From Pseudomonadota bacterium (GTDB lineage: Bacteria; Pseudomonadota; Gammaproteobacteria; Steroidobacterales; GCA-2729495): DNA of 64,000 nt. Position 1 is the first letter of the stretch. The number at the start of each line of letters is the position of its first letter. Under the pieces are notes generated by a model, which was not told where the DNA came from, ran no database searches, and saw only the letters and a list, made by a program, of their open reading frames with translations. The stretch is from assembly GCA_963204745.1 (NCBI GenBank), contig CAUJHF010000067.1, positions 94,340 to 158,339 on the forward strand. Reading direction: 5' to 3'. A program made the translations under genes and the position numbers. This document shows positions 54,243 through 62,524 of the stretch, piece after piece.

Positions 54243-55235
54243 TCAGCTCGCCGGCAGATACCGGGCGATGCCCGCCATGCACTTTTCGGCAACCATCGTC
54301 CGCGCGACGATCCCGCCGCTCTCCAGGTCGAGTTTCAGGATTTCGCCGCTGAACCAGTTGCCCACATAGGCATGGTCGCTGCCGCGCGCATCGATGATCG
54401 ACCAGCCAAAACCCGGCAGCGGGTAGCTGCGCAGCCAGACGCCGTCCTGGGTCAGGGCATCGATACGGTTGCCCATGCAGACCATCAGCACGCCGTCCGG
54501 TGTCATCGACAGGTCAAAGTGCATCATGGTCCGGTCGCCTTCGGTGCCGCTGCGCAGATCAGGCAGCTGGCAGCCGTTGGCCAGATCAAACTGCATCAGT
54601 CGCGGCCCGGTCTCGGACACATAGAACAGCCGGCTCTGGTCTGGTGACAGTACCGAGTGCGTGACTGCCATGCTGCCGCTCATGCCGCCATGGACTTCCG
54701 GCTCGAGCATCTCGATCAGTTCGCCGTCCGGCGTGTAGCGCCACAGATCGCCATCGCCGAGATGCGTGCGATGGCCGGGCAGCGGCCGGTGGCGTGTGGT
54801 CAGCGGCTCGGGCTGGTGGTCGCCATTGAGCATTTCAGTGAACAACAGCGTGCCATCTGCGATGAAGTGCACTTTCGAGAACGCGCGGTGGTCGAACTGC
54901 AGGTTGAGCAGCTGCTGGCCCTCCGGGCTGACACGCACCGTGGTCCACGCCCAGGGGTCCTGCGCCCACAGGATGCCATCGGGCGCAAAGCTGAGACCGT
55001 ATATCAGGTGCGTGGTGCCGGTGAGCCACAGCACGCCTTTTTCGTTCAGGTCAGCATCGAACTGGATGATTCGTCCGTGCCCGGCGTGATCGTCCTGCGG
55101 ATTATTGAGCAGAGTGGCGCCGACCAGGACATCGCCGGGCGCAAAGGGTTTGAGTGTCGATGCAGGCCGCTGATCGTGACGGGCGCGCAGGGCCGTCGGA
55201 TCGACAGGAAAACCATTGTCCTCGGCGCTGGTCAT
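54243..55235 (-). CDS. Hypothetical protein, probable beta-propeller (SMP-30/NHL-like)
   Basis: The 330-residue protein lacks a signal peptide. It shows repeated units of about 45 residues with D-G-x-L-W/x patterns (FAPDGILWAQD, FIADGTLLFTE, YTPDGELIEM, MTPDGVLMVC), a typical beta-propeller spacing, plus LSPDQSRLFYVSETG. The family was not recognised with certainty, and no catalytic residues can be named. Its start overlaps the stop of the GFA gene (ATGA), which indicates a two-gene operon. Confidence 0.7.
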   Translation of the reverse strand: MTSAEDNGFPVDPTALRARHDQRPASTLKPFAPGDVLVGATLLNNPQDDHAGHGRIIQFDADLNEKGVLWLTGTTHLIYGLSFAPDGILWAQDPWAWTTVRVSPEGQQLLNLQFDHRAFSKVHFIADGTLLFTEMLNGDHQPEPLTTRHRPLPGHRTHLGDGDLWRYTPDGELIEMLEPEVHGGMSGSMAVTHSVLSPDQSRLFYVSETGPRLMQFDLANGCQLPDLRSGTEGDRTMMHFDLSMTPDGVLMVCMGNRIDALTQDGVWLRSYPLPGFGWSIIDARGSDHAYVGNWFSGEILKLDLESGGIVARTMVAEKCMAGIARYLPAS

Positions 55236-55768
55236 ACGGGCCCGCTCACTGGCGTCCAGCTGCGCGCGCGCCGCAAGCGGCGCTCTTCGGCCGATTCACC
55301 ATTGTGCTGCACGGGCTTGCCGGTCGGCAGGCGCTTCGGTACCTCGCGCAGGCTGTTGACGTTGATCATCGAGTGGGCGCCCCTTCTGGACAGGAGTACG
55401 GCAGCGACCAGCGTGCCGCATTCCCTGCAGGTCAAAAAGTCCACGGTGCGCAGGCCAAAGCGGTAGCGGCGCAGGAGCTCGGGCTGAACGAAGCGAAACT
55501 GCATCTCGCCCGCCGGATCGGCGGTAGTGCAGGCGCCGTGCCCGCGGCAGAAACTGCACTGGCAGCATTGCACGACCCATTTGTGTACCGGCAGGGCTGT
55601 TGCATAGCTGTATTCGATCGCGCCGCAGTGGCAGCTGCCCTCATAGACAGTCCGCTGCAAAACCTTGGTGCCACGCGTTTTCTTGCCGGCCAGACGCCGC
55701 ACCGGCGCTTTCTTGCGGCTGACCGGCCTCGCTGATGCCTTGCGGACTTTGCTCGTCTTGGTCTTCAC
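55232..55768 (-). CDS. GFA family (CENP-V/GFA domain) zinc protein
   Basis: The 178-residue protein has zinc-binding cysteines of the GFA fold: GSCHCGAIEYSY, CQCSFCRGHG and TCRECGTLVAA. The family is named after glutathione-dependent formaldehyde-activating enzyme, but most members have no proven activity. The N-terminal 38 residues are very Lys/Arg-rich (KTKTSKVRKASARPVSRKK), unusual for the family and resembling a nucleic-acid-binding tail. It is followed by the propeller-like gene with overlapping stop and start. Confidence 0.82.
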   Translation of the reverse strand: MKTKTSKVRKASARPVSRKKAPVRRLAGKKTRGTKVLQRTVYEGSCHCGAIEYSYATALPVHKWVVQCCQCSFCRGHGACTTADPAGEMQFRFVQPELLRRYRFGLRTVDFLTCRECGTLVAAVLLSRRGAHSMINVNSLREVPKRLPTGKPVQHNGESAEERRLRRARSWTPVSGPV

Positions 55769-55779
55769 AGCGCCTCCGC

Positions 55780-56565
55780 TCAGGGCACGATCATGCAGGC
55801 TTGACCCTGTTCTTTGAAGGCAGCGCAGCTGCTGCGTGCCTGCGCTTCACTCATCGGTGCCGATCGCAGCCGGTATAGCTGATCCGTGCTGCCGCTCACC
55901 GGAGAGTCAATCGTCACGGCACCGGGCAGCATGTGGCCGAACTTCGACGTCAGCAGTTTGCGTTGCGCAAGTGCCCGCTCGCGTGTCGAGAAGGCGCCGA
56001 ACTGTACGCGGGCGTTCCCCGCACTGGCTTTTGGTGCGGCAACAGGCTGGCGGCCAGGTGTCTTGCCGCGGCCGGGTTCAGCTCTGGCAGCAACTGACCT
56101 GGCCGGTGCAGGTCTGGCCGACACCGCCGGGGTCAGTGCCGCAATCCGCTCACGCGCCTCCGCAGCCTCTGGCGCATCGGGATACTGGAGCAGAAAGTTC
56201 TCGAAGGCTTCCCGGGTTGCAGTCCGCATGGCCGTCTGCCAGACAAACCGGCGTTCCAGGTCCAGTAATTGCTCCAGCGCGGCATCGGCATTCGGCCCCA
56301 TCGGATGAGCCTGCAGGTAGGCGCGCAGCGCGTCGGGACTCTGTGCCTGTTGCGCTTTGTCCCAGTCCTGCTGTTCGCGCAGATCGTCGAGGCGCAGACG
56401 TGCTTGCCCGGCCAGTGCGCTATCCGGATGCTGGTTGAGGAACTCACGCCAGGCAGCCTCGGTATTGGCTTGTTCGGCGGCGCGGAAATCGTCCTCCGGG
56501 TTGCTGCAGGCACCGAGTACAGCGGCGACAACTATCAGGCTGGCGTAACGTGAAAGCACTTTCAC
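55780..56565 (-). CDS. SPOR-domain lipoprotein with helical repeats
   Basis: The 261-residue protein starts at GTG 56565 with an AGAAGGAC ribosome binding site. It has a lipobox VLGAC (Cys20). A helical middle follows with recurring 'x-F-L-x-Q-(H/Y)-P-D-(S/A)' units (FLNQHPDSALAGQAR, YLQAHPMGPNADAA, FLLQYPDAPEAAEAR), TPR/Sel1-like. An Ala/Pro/Arg linker leads to a C-terminal SPOR domain (VQFGAFSTRERALAQRKLL). SPOR domains bind denuded septal peptidoglycan, so a cell-division or envelope role is likely. It lies downstream of hslU on the same strand. Confidence 0.82.
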   Translation of the reverse strand: MKVLSRYASLIVVAAVLGACSNPEDDFRAAEQANTEAAWREFLNQHPDSALAGQARLRLDDLREQQDWDKAQQAQSPDALRAYLQAHPMGPNADAALEQLLDLERRFVWQTAMRTATREAFENFLLQYPDAPEAAEARERIAALTPAVSARPAPARSVAARAEPGRGKTPGRQPVAAPKASAGNARVQFGAFSTRERALAQRKLLTSKFGHMLPGAVTIDSPVSGSTDQLYRLRSAPMSEAQARSSCAAFKEQGQACMIVP

Positions 56566-56701
56566 CGGGCGATGTCCTTCTGTCGTGGCATTCCGCTGCT
56601 CGCTGCCGGGACCGTCAGGCGCGAATGATCTCGCCGGCGGGCCGGACTGTCCACACGGGTACTGCATCATGCATCAACCCGGCACCGGGTTGCGCATGAC
56701 T

Positions 56702-58030
56702 TCAGAGGATATATCGGCTGAGATCCTGGTTTTTCACGAGTTCACCGAGGTGCCGGTTCACGTAGTCGAGATCGACGCTGATCCGTTCGCCATTCCGGTC
56801 AGCGGCCTCGAATGAAATCGTTTCCAGCAGGCGTTCCATTACCGTGTGCAGGCGGCGTGCGCCGATATTTTCCTGCTCGCTGTTCACGTGGAAGGCGATC
56901 TCGGCCAGACGCTGCACACCGCTGTCTGCAAAGCTGACCTCTACGCCCTCGGTGGCGAGCAACGCGGTGTACTGCAGCGTGAGCGAGGCATCGGGCTCGG
57001 TCAGGATACGCACAAAATCACCGGTGGACAGCGCCGCCAGCTCGACCCGGATAGGGAAGCGTCCCTGCAACTCCGGAATCAGGTCTGATGGTTTTGAAGC
57101 GTGGAAGGCCCCCGAAGCGATGAACAGGATGTGATCGGTCTTCACCATGCCGAACTTGGTGCTGACCGTGCAACCCTCGACCAGCGGCAGCAGGTCGCGC
57201 TGTACGCCCTCGCGGGACACGTCCACCCCTTGCGATTCGCCGCGCCGCGTGACCTTGTCGATCTCGTCAATGAAGACGATGCCGTTTTGCTCGACGTTCT
57301 GCAGAGCCGCTGTTTTCAGATCATCTTCATTGATCAGGTGGCCTGCTTCTTCGTCGATGAGCAGCCGGAATGCCTCGCGCACCCTGAGTTTGCGCGACCG
57401 GCGCCGGTTGCCGCCGAGATTCTGGAAGAGTCCCTGCAGCTGGTTGCTCATTTCTTCCATGCCGGGCGGCGCCATGATCTGTACGCCCATCGGAATGGCG
57501 GCGACCTCGATCTCGATTTCCTTGTCGTCGAGCTTGCCTTCACGGAGCATCTTGCGGAATTTCTGCCGGGTGTCGGAGTCGCGGCTCTCGCCAGCGACCG
57601 CCTGTCCGGGCGGGCCGGGCGGCAGCAGCGCATCGAGTACTTTTTCCTCGGCGGCATCCTCGGCGCGGTGCCGGACCTTCTGCATCTCCCGCTCACGGGT
57701 CAGCTTGACTGCCGCATCCATCAGGTCGCGGATGATGCTGTCGACTTCGCGACCCACATAGCCGACCTCGGTGAACTTCGTGGCTTCGACCTTGATGAAG
57801 GGCGCTTCGGCCAGACGCGCCAGGCGGCGCGCAATCTCGGTTTTGCCCACCCCGGTGGGTCCGATCATCAGGATGTTCTTTGGCGCGATCTCCTCGCGCA
57901 GCGGTTCGGCCACCTGCATGCGCCGCCAGCGGTTGCGCAGCGCGATCGCGACAGCGCGCTTTGCCGGATCCTGGCCGATGATGTACTTGTCCAGTTCCTG
58001 GACGATTTCCCGTGGCGTCATCTGTGACAT
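56702..58030 (-). CDS. hslU: ATP-dependent protease ATPase subunit HslU
   Basis: The 442-residue AAA+ unfoldase pairs with HslV. It has [15 protein letters not shown], Walker A GPTGVGKT (57-64), the pore GYVG loop in [10 protein letters not shown] and an I-domain (about 110-240). Walker B is IVFIDEIDK, and the C-terminal HslV-docking tail ends DLSRYIL. It unfolds substrates for the HslV peptidase under heat or other stress. It follows hslV by 30 bases. Confidence 0.97.
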   Translation of the reverse strand: MSQMTPREIVQELDKYIIGQDPAKRAVAIALRNRWRRMQVAEPLREEIAPKNILMIGPTGVGKTEIARRLARLAEAPFIKVEATKFTEVGYVGREVDSIIRDLMDAAVKLTREREMQKVRHRAEDAAEEKVLDALLPPGPPGQAVAGESRDSDTRQKFRKMLREGKLDDKEIEIEVAAIPMGVQIMAPPGMEEMSNQLQGLFQNLGGNRRRSRKLRVREAFRLLIDEEAGHLINEDDLKTAALQNVEQNGIVFIDEIDKVTRRGESQGVDVSREGVQRDLLPLVEGCTVSTKFGMVKTDHILFIASGAFHASKPSDLIPELQGRFPIRVELAALSTGDFVRILTEPDASLTLQYTALLATEGVEVSFADSGVQRLAEIAFHVNSEQENIGARRLHTVMERLLETISFEAADRNGERISVDLDYVNRHLGELVKNQDLSRYIL

Positions 58031-58060
58031 GTCTGGTGATCCCGTGCCGGCCCCGCTGAA

Positions 58061-58597
58061 TCAGGGGGTCAGGGTTTCGATGGTGATGTTCTGGTTGGTG
58101 TAAATGCAGATCCGGCCGGCGATCTCGAGGCTCTTGCGCACGATTTCGGCGGCACCAAGTTCCGAGTTCTCCAGCAGCGCGCGGGCGGCAGCCTGGGCGA
58201 AGGCCCCCCCGGAGCCAATCGCCATCAGGTCGTCTTCGGGTTCGATCACGTCGCCGTTGCCGGAAACGATCAGCGAGCGCTCAAGGTCGGCGACGCATAA
58301 CAGGGCCTCGAGGCGGCGGAGGCGCCGGTCGGTCCGCCAGTCCTTGGCGAGTTCGATGGCCGCCCGGCTGAGGTTGCCGTACTGCTCGAGTTTGCCTTCG
58401 AAGAGTTCAAACAGGGTAAACGCGTCTGCGGTACCGCCGGCAAAGCCGGCCAGCACCCTGCCCTCAGCCAGCCGGCGGACCTTGCGTGCGTTGCCTTTAA
58501 CGATGGTGTTGCCGAGTGTCACCTGGCCGTCGCCGCCGACCGTGACCGAACCATTTCTGCGCACCGATACGATCGTGGTGCCGTCAAACTGCTGCAT
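58061..58597 (-). CDS. hslV: ATP-dependent protease peptidase subunit HslV
   Basis: A 178-residue proteasome-beta-like peptidase. The propeptide MQQFDG is expected to be removed to expose the catalytic threonine of [10 protein letters not shown]. Other family blocks are [33 protein letters not shown] and [17 protein letters not shown]. It is encoded before hslU in an operon with a sigma-32-like promoter upstream. Confidence 0.97.
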   Translation of the reverse strand: MQQFDGTTIVSVRRNGSVTVGGDGQVTLGNTIVKGNARKVRRLAEGRVLAGFAGGTADAFTLFELFEGKLEQYGNLSRAAIELAKDWRTDRRLRRLEALLCVADLERSLIVSGNGDVIEPEDDLMAIGSGGAFAQAAARALLENSELGAAEIVRKSLEIAGRICIYTNQNITIETLTP

Positions 58598-58634
58598 CGC
58601 GGCGCTGCCCCGGAAAGCTGCTGGACCCTCCTAC

Positions 58635-58660
58635 ATGAGGGCGCGTGTGGCAAATACAAG
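58635..58660 (-). promoter_or_regulatory. Candidate heat-shock (sigma-32) promoter of hslVU
   Basis: On the minus strand CTTGTA (58660-58655) is followed after 14 bases by CCTCAT (58640-58635). The sigma-32 consensus is CTTGAA and CCCCAT with about 13-15 bases between, so each box has one mismatch. It would start transcription roughly 30 bases before the hslV ATG. Confidence 0.5.
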
Positions 58661-58716
58661 TAGGAGCGCCTTCAGGCGCGATGCCGTGCCGGGATTCGCG
58701 CCTGAAGGCGCTCCTG
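58661..58716. repeat. REP-like palindrome pair
   Basis: Two 20-base arms (58662-58681 and 58696-58715) are perfect reverse complements separated by 14 bases. Each arm itself contains a GCGCC-TTCA-GGCGC mini-hairpin. The pattern matches repetitive extragenic palindromes common in Pseudomonas and Xanthomonadales. It sits between the hslV promoter and the 3' end of the CX6C-repeat gene, where it may terminate or stabilise transcripts. No REP-associated transposase gene is present in the window. Confidence 0.8.
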
Positions 58717-58733
58717 CGGAAGGCGTTGCCGGC

Positions 58734-59147
58734 TCAGTCGGAGCTATCCTCCGCGGCACCATTCATTCCCTCGCGCCTGTCGCGCATTTTCTGCTTCATT
58801 TCATCGCATTTGGCGGGGTCGGCCTGGCACATCGCCTTTATCTCGTCGCGGCGCTGACGCATGTCCTGTTTCATCTCCTCGCACTTGTCCGGGTCCGCAT
58901 CGCACTTCGCCTTCATCTCGGCCCGGCGGGCTTTCATTTTCCCCCGCTGCTCCTTGCACTTGTCCGGGTTCGCGGCACAAAACTCCCTGCGTTTCGCGCG
59001 GGCTTCGTCGCACCTGTCCGGATTTTCCTTGCAAAACTCCTTCCCCGGCCTGGCCTGAGCTGGCGACTCGTCAGCCTGCAAAGTCGTGGCGCCGAGGAAC
59101 AGGCTGGCGGTGGCTGCAACGACAAGTAAAGCGCGGTACAGACGCAT
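58734..59147 (-). CDS. Periplasmic CX6C-repeat protein, charged helical
   Basis: The 137-residue protein has a signal peptide (about 1-25, ending LQADES). Four repeats follow, each with a C-x6-C pair (Cys39/46, 57/64, 82/89, 107/114) of the form C-x-x-(D/N)-P-(D/A)-(K/R)-C. They are linked by Lys/Arg/Glu-rich helices (EARAKRRE, EMKQDMRQRRDEIKA). Spacing between the last three pairs is exactly 25 residues. It could be a disulfide-stapled helical protein or a metal binder in the periplasm. No known family was recognised. It lies between xerC and hslV but is separated from hslV by a REP element. Confidence 0.75.
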   Translation of the reverse strand: MRLYRALLVVAATASLFLGATTLQADESPAQARPGKEFCKENPDRCDEARAKRREFCAANPDKCKEQRGKMKARRAEMKAKCDADPDKCEEMKQDMRQRRDEIKAMCQADPAKCDEMKQKMRDRREGMNGAAEDSSD

Positions 59148-59249
59148 GATCGGACTCCTTGATCTGTTGGGTTCAGTAGGGCTGTTTCCGGCATTAACGC
59201 CGGCAGACGCCGACGGTTGACAGCCGCCAGGGGCAAGCTGCAGCAGTGC

Positions 59250-60155
59250 TCAGGTCTTTTTCAGTCTGGCCCGCGGGTGGGCCTTGTCGTAAACCTGCGC
59301 CAGATGCTGGAAGTTCAGGTGGGTGTAGATCTGCGTGGTGCTGATATCCGCATGACCGAGCATTTCCTGCACGCTGCGCAGATCGCTGCTGGATTCCAGC
59401 AGGTGCGTCGCAAAGCTGTGGCGAAACAAATGCGGGTAGACGCGCTGGGAGAGTCCGGCCCGCTGCGCCCAGTAACGGACCCGGTTCTGTACGGTTCGGG
59501 GGCTGATGCGCGTGCCGCGATTGCTGACAAACAAAGCCGTCTCGCCTGCATCGGCAGATTCGCTGCGGATCGCAAGCCAGGCACTTGTCGACTCGCGTGC
59601 AAAGCGCCCGACCGGCACGATGCGCATCTTGCTGCCTTTGCCGGTGACGCGGACGGTGCCGTCGGCAAGATCAACATCGCCGAGATCCAGCCCGGTCAGT
59701 TCGGCAAGCCGCAGTCCCGACGAATAGAAAAGTTCCAGCATTGCCCGGTCGCGCACCGCTTCGGGCTCGTTGCCTTCAATCTGCAGCAGTCTCGCCATCT
59801 GGTCGGCATCGAGGGTTCCCGGCAGCCGGCGCGCGACCTGCGGTGCCGCCACATCGGCCCCGGGGTTGCTCTTCATGGCACCTTCCCGAATCAGGTACTT
59901 CATGAAGCTGCGCGCGCCCGACAGTCGACGCTGGATGCTTCGCGGTGCCAGCCCGCCGGCATGGCTCAGGGCGGCGAAACGCCGCAACTGATGTGATTTC
60001 AGTTCGGTGAAGCTGCTGATCTCGTGTTTGTCGCAGAATTCTGCCAGACAGGCCAGATCGCGACGATAACTGCGGGCTGTATGGTCTGACAGTCGCCGTT
60101 CGAGCTTCAGATGCTCAAGATAGCGTTCAACCGTCTGCCACTGCGCCGGATCCAT
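59250..60155 (-). CDS. xerC: Tyrosine recombinase XerC
   Basis: The 301-residue recombinase resolves chromosome dimers at dif with XerD. An N-terminal SAM-like core-binding domain (about residues 7-90) precedes the catalytic domain. The latter has Arg149 (SSGLRLAELTGL), Lys173 (GKGSKMR), His242/Arg245 (HLFRHSFATHLL), His268 (LGHADISTTQ) and Tyr277 (IYTHL). The order dapF-DUF484-xerC supports XerC rather than XerD. Confidence 0.95.
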   Translation of the reverse strand: MDPAQWQTVERYLEHLKLERRLSDHTARSYRRDLACLAEFCDKHEISSFTELKSHQLRRFAALSHAGGLAPRSIQRRLSGARSFMKYLIREGAMKSNPGADVAAPQVARRLPGTLDADQMARLLQIEGNEPEAVRDRAMLELFYSSGLRLAELTGLDLGDVDLADGTVRVTGKGSKMRIVPVGRFARESTSAWLAIRSESADAGETALFVSNRGTRISPRTVQNRVRYWAQRAGLSQRVYPHLFRHSFATHLLESSSDLRSVQEMLGHADISTTQIYTHLNFQHLAQVYDKAHPRARLKKT

Positions 60156-60177
60156 AGGCGGCGGGCTCCATCGCTGT

Positions 60178-60879
60178 TCAACGTATCCTGAGAGCGCAGC
60201 TCACCAGTTCACCGAGGCGGGTCAGGAAATCAATGCTCATGCCGGGGTGAAAGTGTCCGGCGTCGCGGCTGCCGATCGCCAGGAAGCCCATTTCGGAGCT
60301 CACCCCGAGCGGCACAAGTGCGGCCGAGCCGATTTCGATGTTGTCCGGACCAAACAGGAAATCCCGCTGCGCATCACGGATCTGCCCGCAGCGCGGCGCA
60401 TTCGATTGCAGAAAGGTCCTGAACGGCGCGACTTGCGGATCTTCGCGACCGACGACGCGCAAGAAACGGCCTGCCGCGGCTGCATCGGCCGGTGCATCGA
60501 AGACGACCAGGATGGACCGGTCGGCATTGAAAGACACTCGCAACTGCTCTTCAAGTACCCGGATCACACCGGCCTGGTCCGGTGCCGCGAGCATCAGCAT
60601 CGCCAGCGAGTGTATGCGGGCGGCCAGCGTATCGTTGCTGCGCGCGATATCCACGAGATCCTTGAGCTTGCGTTCGAGCTTCAGGTTTTTCTGCCGCAAA
60701 ACCAGGATTTGCCGCTCGACGAGTGAAACGGCTGCACCGCCTGCACTGTGCGGCAAACGCAGGCTGTTCAGCAACATGCTGTGTCGTTCGAAGAATTCGG
60801 GATTGGCCTGCAGGTAGTCAGCGATGGCCTCTTCGGTGATTTCCGGGCTTGCGGCATGCTGCTGCTTGAGTGTGTTCAT
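60178..60879 (-). CDS. DUF484 family protein (GAF-like)
   Basis: The 233-residue protein has an N-terminal helix pair (EEAIADYLQANPEFFERH) and a coiled coil (about residues 45-75, VERQILVLRQKNLKLERKLK). A GAF-like domain with ALVPLGVSSEMGFLAIGSRD follows. The family is always found between dapF and xerC in gammaproteobacteria and has no defined function. The ATG at 60879 overlaps the dapF stop (ATGA). Confidence 0.92.
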   Translation of the reverse strand: MNTLKQQHAASPEITEEAIADYLQANPEFFERHSMLLNSLRLPHSAGGAAVSLVERQILVLRQKNLKLERKLKDLVDIARSNDTLAARIHSLAMLMLAAPDQAGVIRVLEEQLRVSFNADRSILVVFDAPADAAAAGRFLRVVGREDPQVAPFRTFLQSNAPRCGQIRDAQRDFLFGPDNIEIGSAALVPLGVSSEMGFLAIGSRDAGHFHPGMSIDFLTRLGELVSCALRIR

Positions 60880-61694
60880 AACTCTGTCGATCCCTCGAAA
60901 GCCGTCACCGCCTCGCCGGTCATCCATACGGGCTGACCCGGTCCATCCCATCGAATCTGCAGCATCCCCCCGGGGAGTTCAACGCTCACTTCGGGACCGA
61001 GCAGATTCCACGATCGCCCTACAACCACAGCTGCACAGGCGCCGGTTCCGCAGGCCAGGGTCTCACCGACACCGCGCTCGAACACCCGCAAGCGGATGTG
61101 GTTAGCGGCCACCACCTGCATGAATCCGATGTTAGCACGGTTGGGAAAACGCTCATGTCGCTCGAGCGGCGCACCCAGTTCCGCGACGCGAGCCGTTGTT
61201 ACATCGTCGGTGCGCAACACGGCATGCGGATTGCCCATCGAGACCACGCCGATCTGCACGGATTCGCCGGCCACATCGATTGCATATTCTTGCTGCTGCC
61301 GCTCGGACACAAAGGGCACGTTCGCAGGGCGGAATTCAGGTACCGCCATTTCGACGGTAACGCGGTTGTCCGCATCGATGCGTGCACGCACGCTGCCGCT
61401 CGCATGACCGAGCCTCAGTTCGCGTTGACTGTTGCCGCCGACCAGCCGGGCGATGCACCGCGCACCATTGCCACACTGCTCGGCTTCGCTGCCATCGGTA
61501 TTGAATATCCGGTAATACACATCATCGTCGGCCTTGCGCGGTGCTTCGAGCCACAGCAGCTGGTCGAAACCGATGCCGCGCCGCCGGTCAGCGAGTTTGC
61601 GGATGCGGTCGGCTGACGGCAGGGTGATGCCATCGCCGCGGATCAGGACGAAATCGTTACCGAGTCCGTGCATTTTTGTGAACGGAACGCGCAT
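60876..61694 (-). CDS. dapF: Diaminopimelate epimerase
   Basis: The 272-residue enzyme converts LL- to meso-diaminopimelate for lysine and peptidoglycan. Both catalytic cysteines are present: Cys74 in EAEQCGNGARC and Cys215 in ETLACGTGACAA. The N-terminus MRVPFTKMHGLGNDFV is typical. It is the first gene of dapF-DUF484-xerC; lysA is not adjacent upstream, where a divergent ParA gene lies instead. Confidence 0.97.
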   Translation of the reverse strand: MRVPFTKMHGLGNDFVLIRGDGITLPSADRIRKLADRRRGIGFDQLLWLEAPRKADDDVYYRIFNTDGSEAEQCGNGARCIARLVGGNSQRELRLGHASGSVRARIDADNRVTVEMAVPEFRPANVPFVSERQQQEYAIDVAGESVQIGVVSMGNPHAVLRTDDVTTARVAELGAPLERHERFPNRANIGFMQVVAANHIRLRVFERGVGETLACGTGACAAVVVGRSWNLLGPEVSVELPGGMLQIRWDGPGQPVWMTGEAVTAFEGSTEL

Positions 61695-61842
61695 GGCGTG
61701 ATCGATCCGGGACGTGAATAAACAGAGCGGAGTATAGCGGGCAGGGGCCGCCGTAGACTTTTGTTAAATCGGCCGTTAAGGTAAGCCGGCGTTTGTCCGG
61801 CAGAGGACAAGAAAAACCAACAAAAACAAGGAAAGCCGAATC

Positions 61843-62481
61843 ATGCGTCACATCATGGTCCTGAATTCCAAGGGCGGCAGTGGCAAGAGCACCATCGCCA
61901 CCAGCCTGGCTGCCTGGTACGCGGGCCGCGGAGAGCACGTTGCCCTTGTGGACTATGACCGTCAGGGCTCAAGCCTGGACTGGATTGCAAGACGGCCCGA
62001 GAATCGCCCGCCGATCACCGGGGTCGCCGGCTTCGAGGATGGTTTCCGGCACGTGCCGCGCAATGCAGACGTTGCGATCATCGACGCGCCAGCCGGCTGC
62101 TATGACAAACAGCTTACCGAGCTGGTCCGGCATGCCGAGACGGTGGTGGTGCCGGTGTTGCCCTCGACCATCGATATTCTCGCCACCAGCAAGTTCATCG
62201 ATGCCCTGCTCGAAGTCGGCAAGGTCGAGCGCAAGGAAGTGAAGCTGGCTGTGGTGGGCAACCGGGTCCGCGATAACACGCTGATTTCACAGGATCTCGA
62301 TGATTATCTCGGCGCCTTGAAGATGCCCTACGTCACCAATCTGCGTGAAGCGCAAAACTACGTACGAGCCTATACGCGTGGCCTCGGCATCCATGAGTTG
62401 CCCGAGTACCTGGCCTGGCCAGACTGGGAGCAGTGGAAGCCGCTGATTTCCTGGCTCAACAGCAAGCGCAGCCAGCCCTGA
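61843..62481 (+). CDS. Orphan ParA family ATPase
   Basis: A 212-residue deviant Walker-type ATPase with KGGSGKST (residues 10-17), LVDYDRQGSSLDW (switch I) and VAIIDAPAG (Walker B). The last block LREAQNYVRAYTRGLGIHEL is typical of the ParA family. No ParB or centromere-like gene is next to it, so it is not the main chromosome segregation ParA. Such orphans often position large protein complexes in the cell. The start is preceded by AAGGAAAG. Confidence 0.88.
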   Translation: MRHIMVLNSKGGSGKSTIATSLAAWYAGRGEHVALVDYDRQGSSLDWIARRPENRPPITGVAGFEDGFRHVPRNADVAIIDAPAGCYDKQLTELVRHAETVVVPVLPSTIDILATSKFIDALLEVGKVERKEVKLAVVGNRVRDNTLISQDLDDYLGALKMPYVTNLREAQNYVRAYTRGLGIHELPEYLAWPDWEQWKPLISWLNSKRSQP

Positions 62482-62494
62482 GAAAGCGGCCTCG

Positions 62495-62524
62495 GCTGCC
62501 GCCTGCGCTCGAGCCGGCGGCAGC
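62495..62524. terminator. GC hairpin between parA and gabD (possible terminator)
   Basis: A nine-bp stem GCTGCCGCC / GGCGGCAGC (62495-62503 with 62516-62524) with a 12-base loop lies in the 42-base gap between convergent genes. It has no T-tract, so function is uncertain. Confidence 0.35.
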
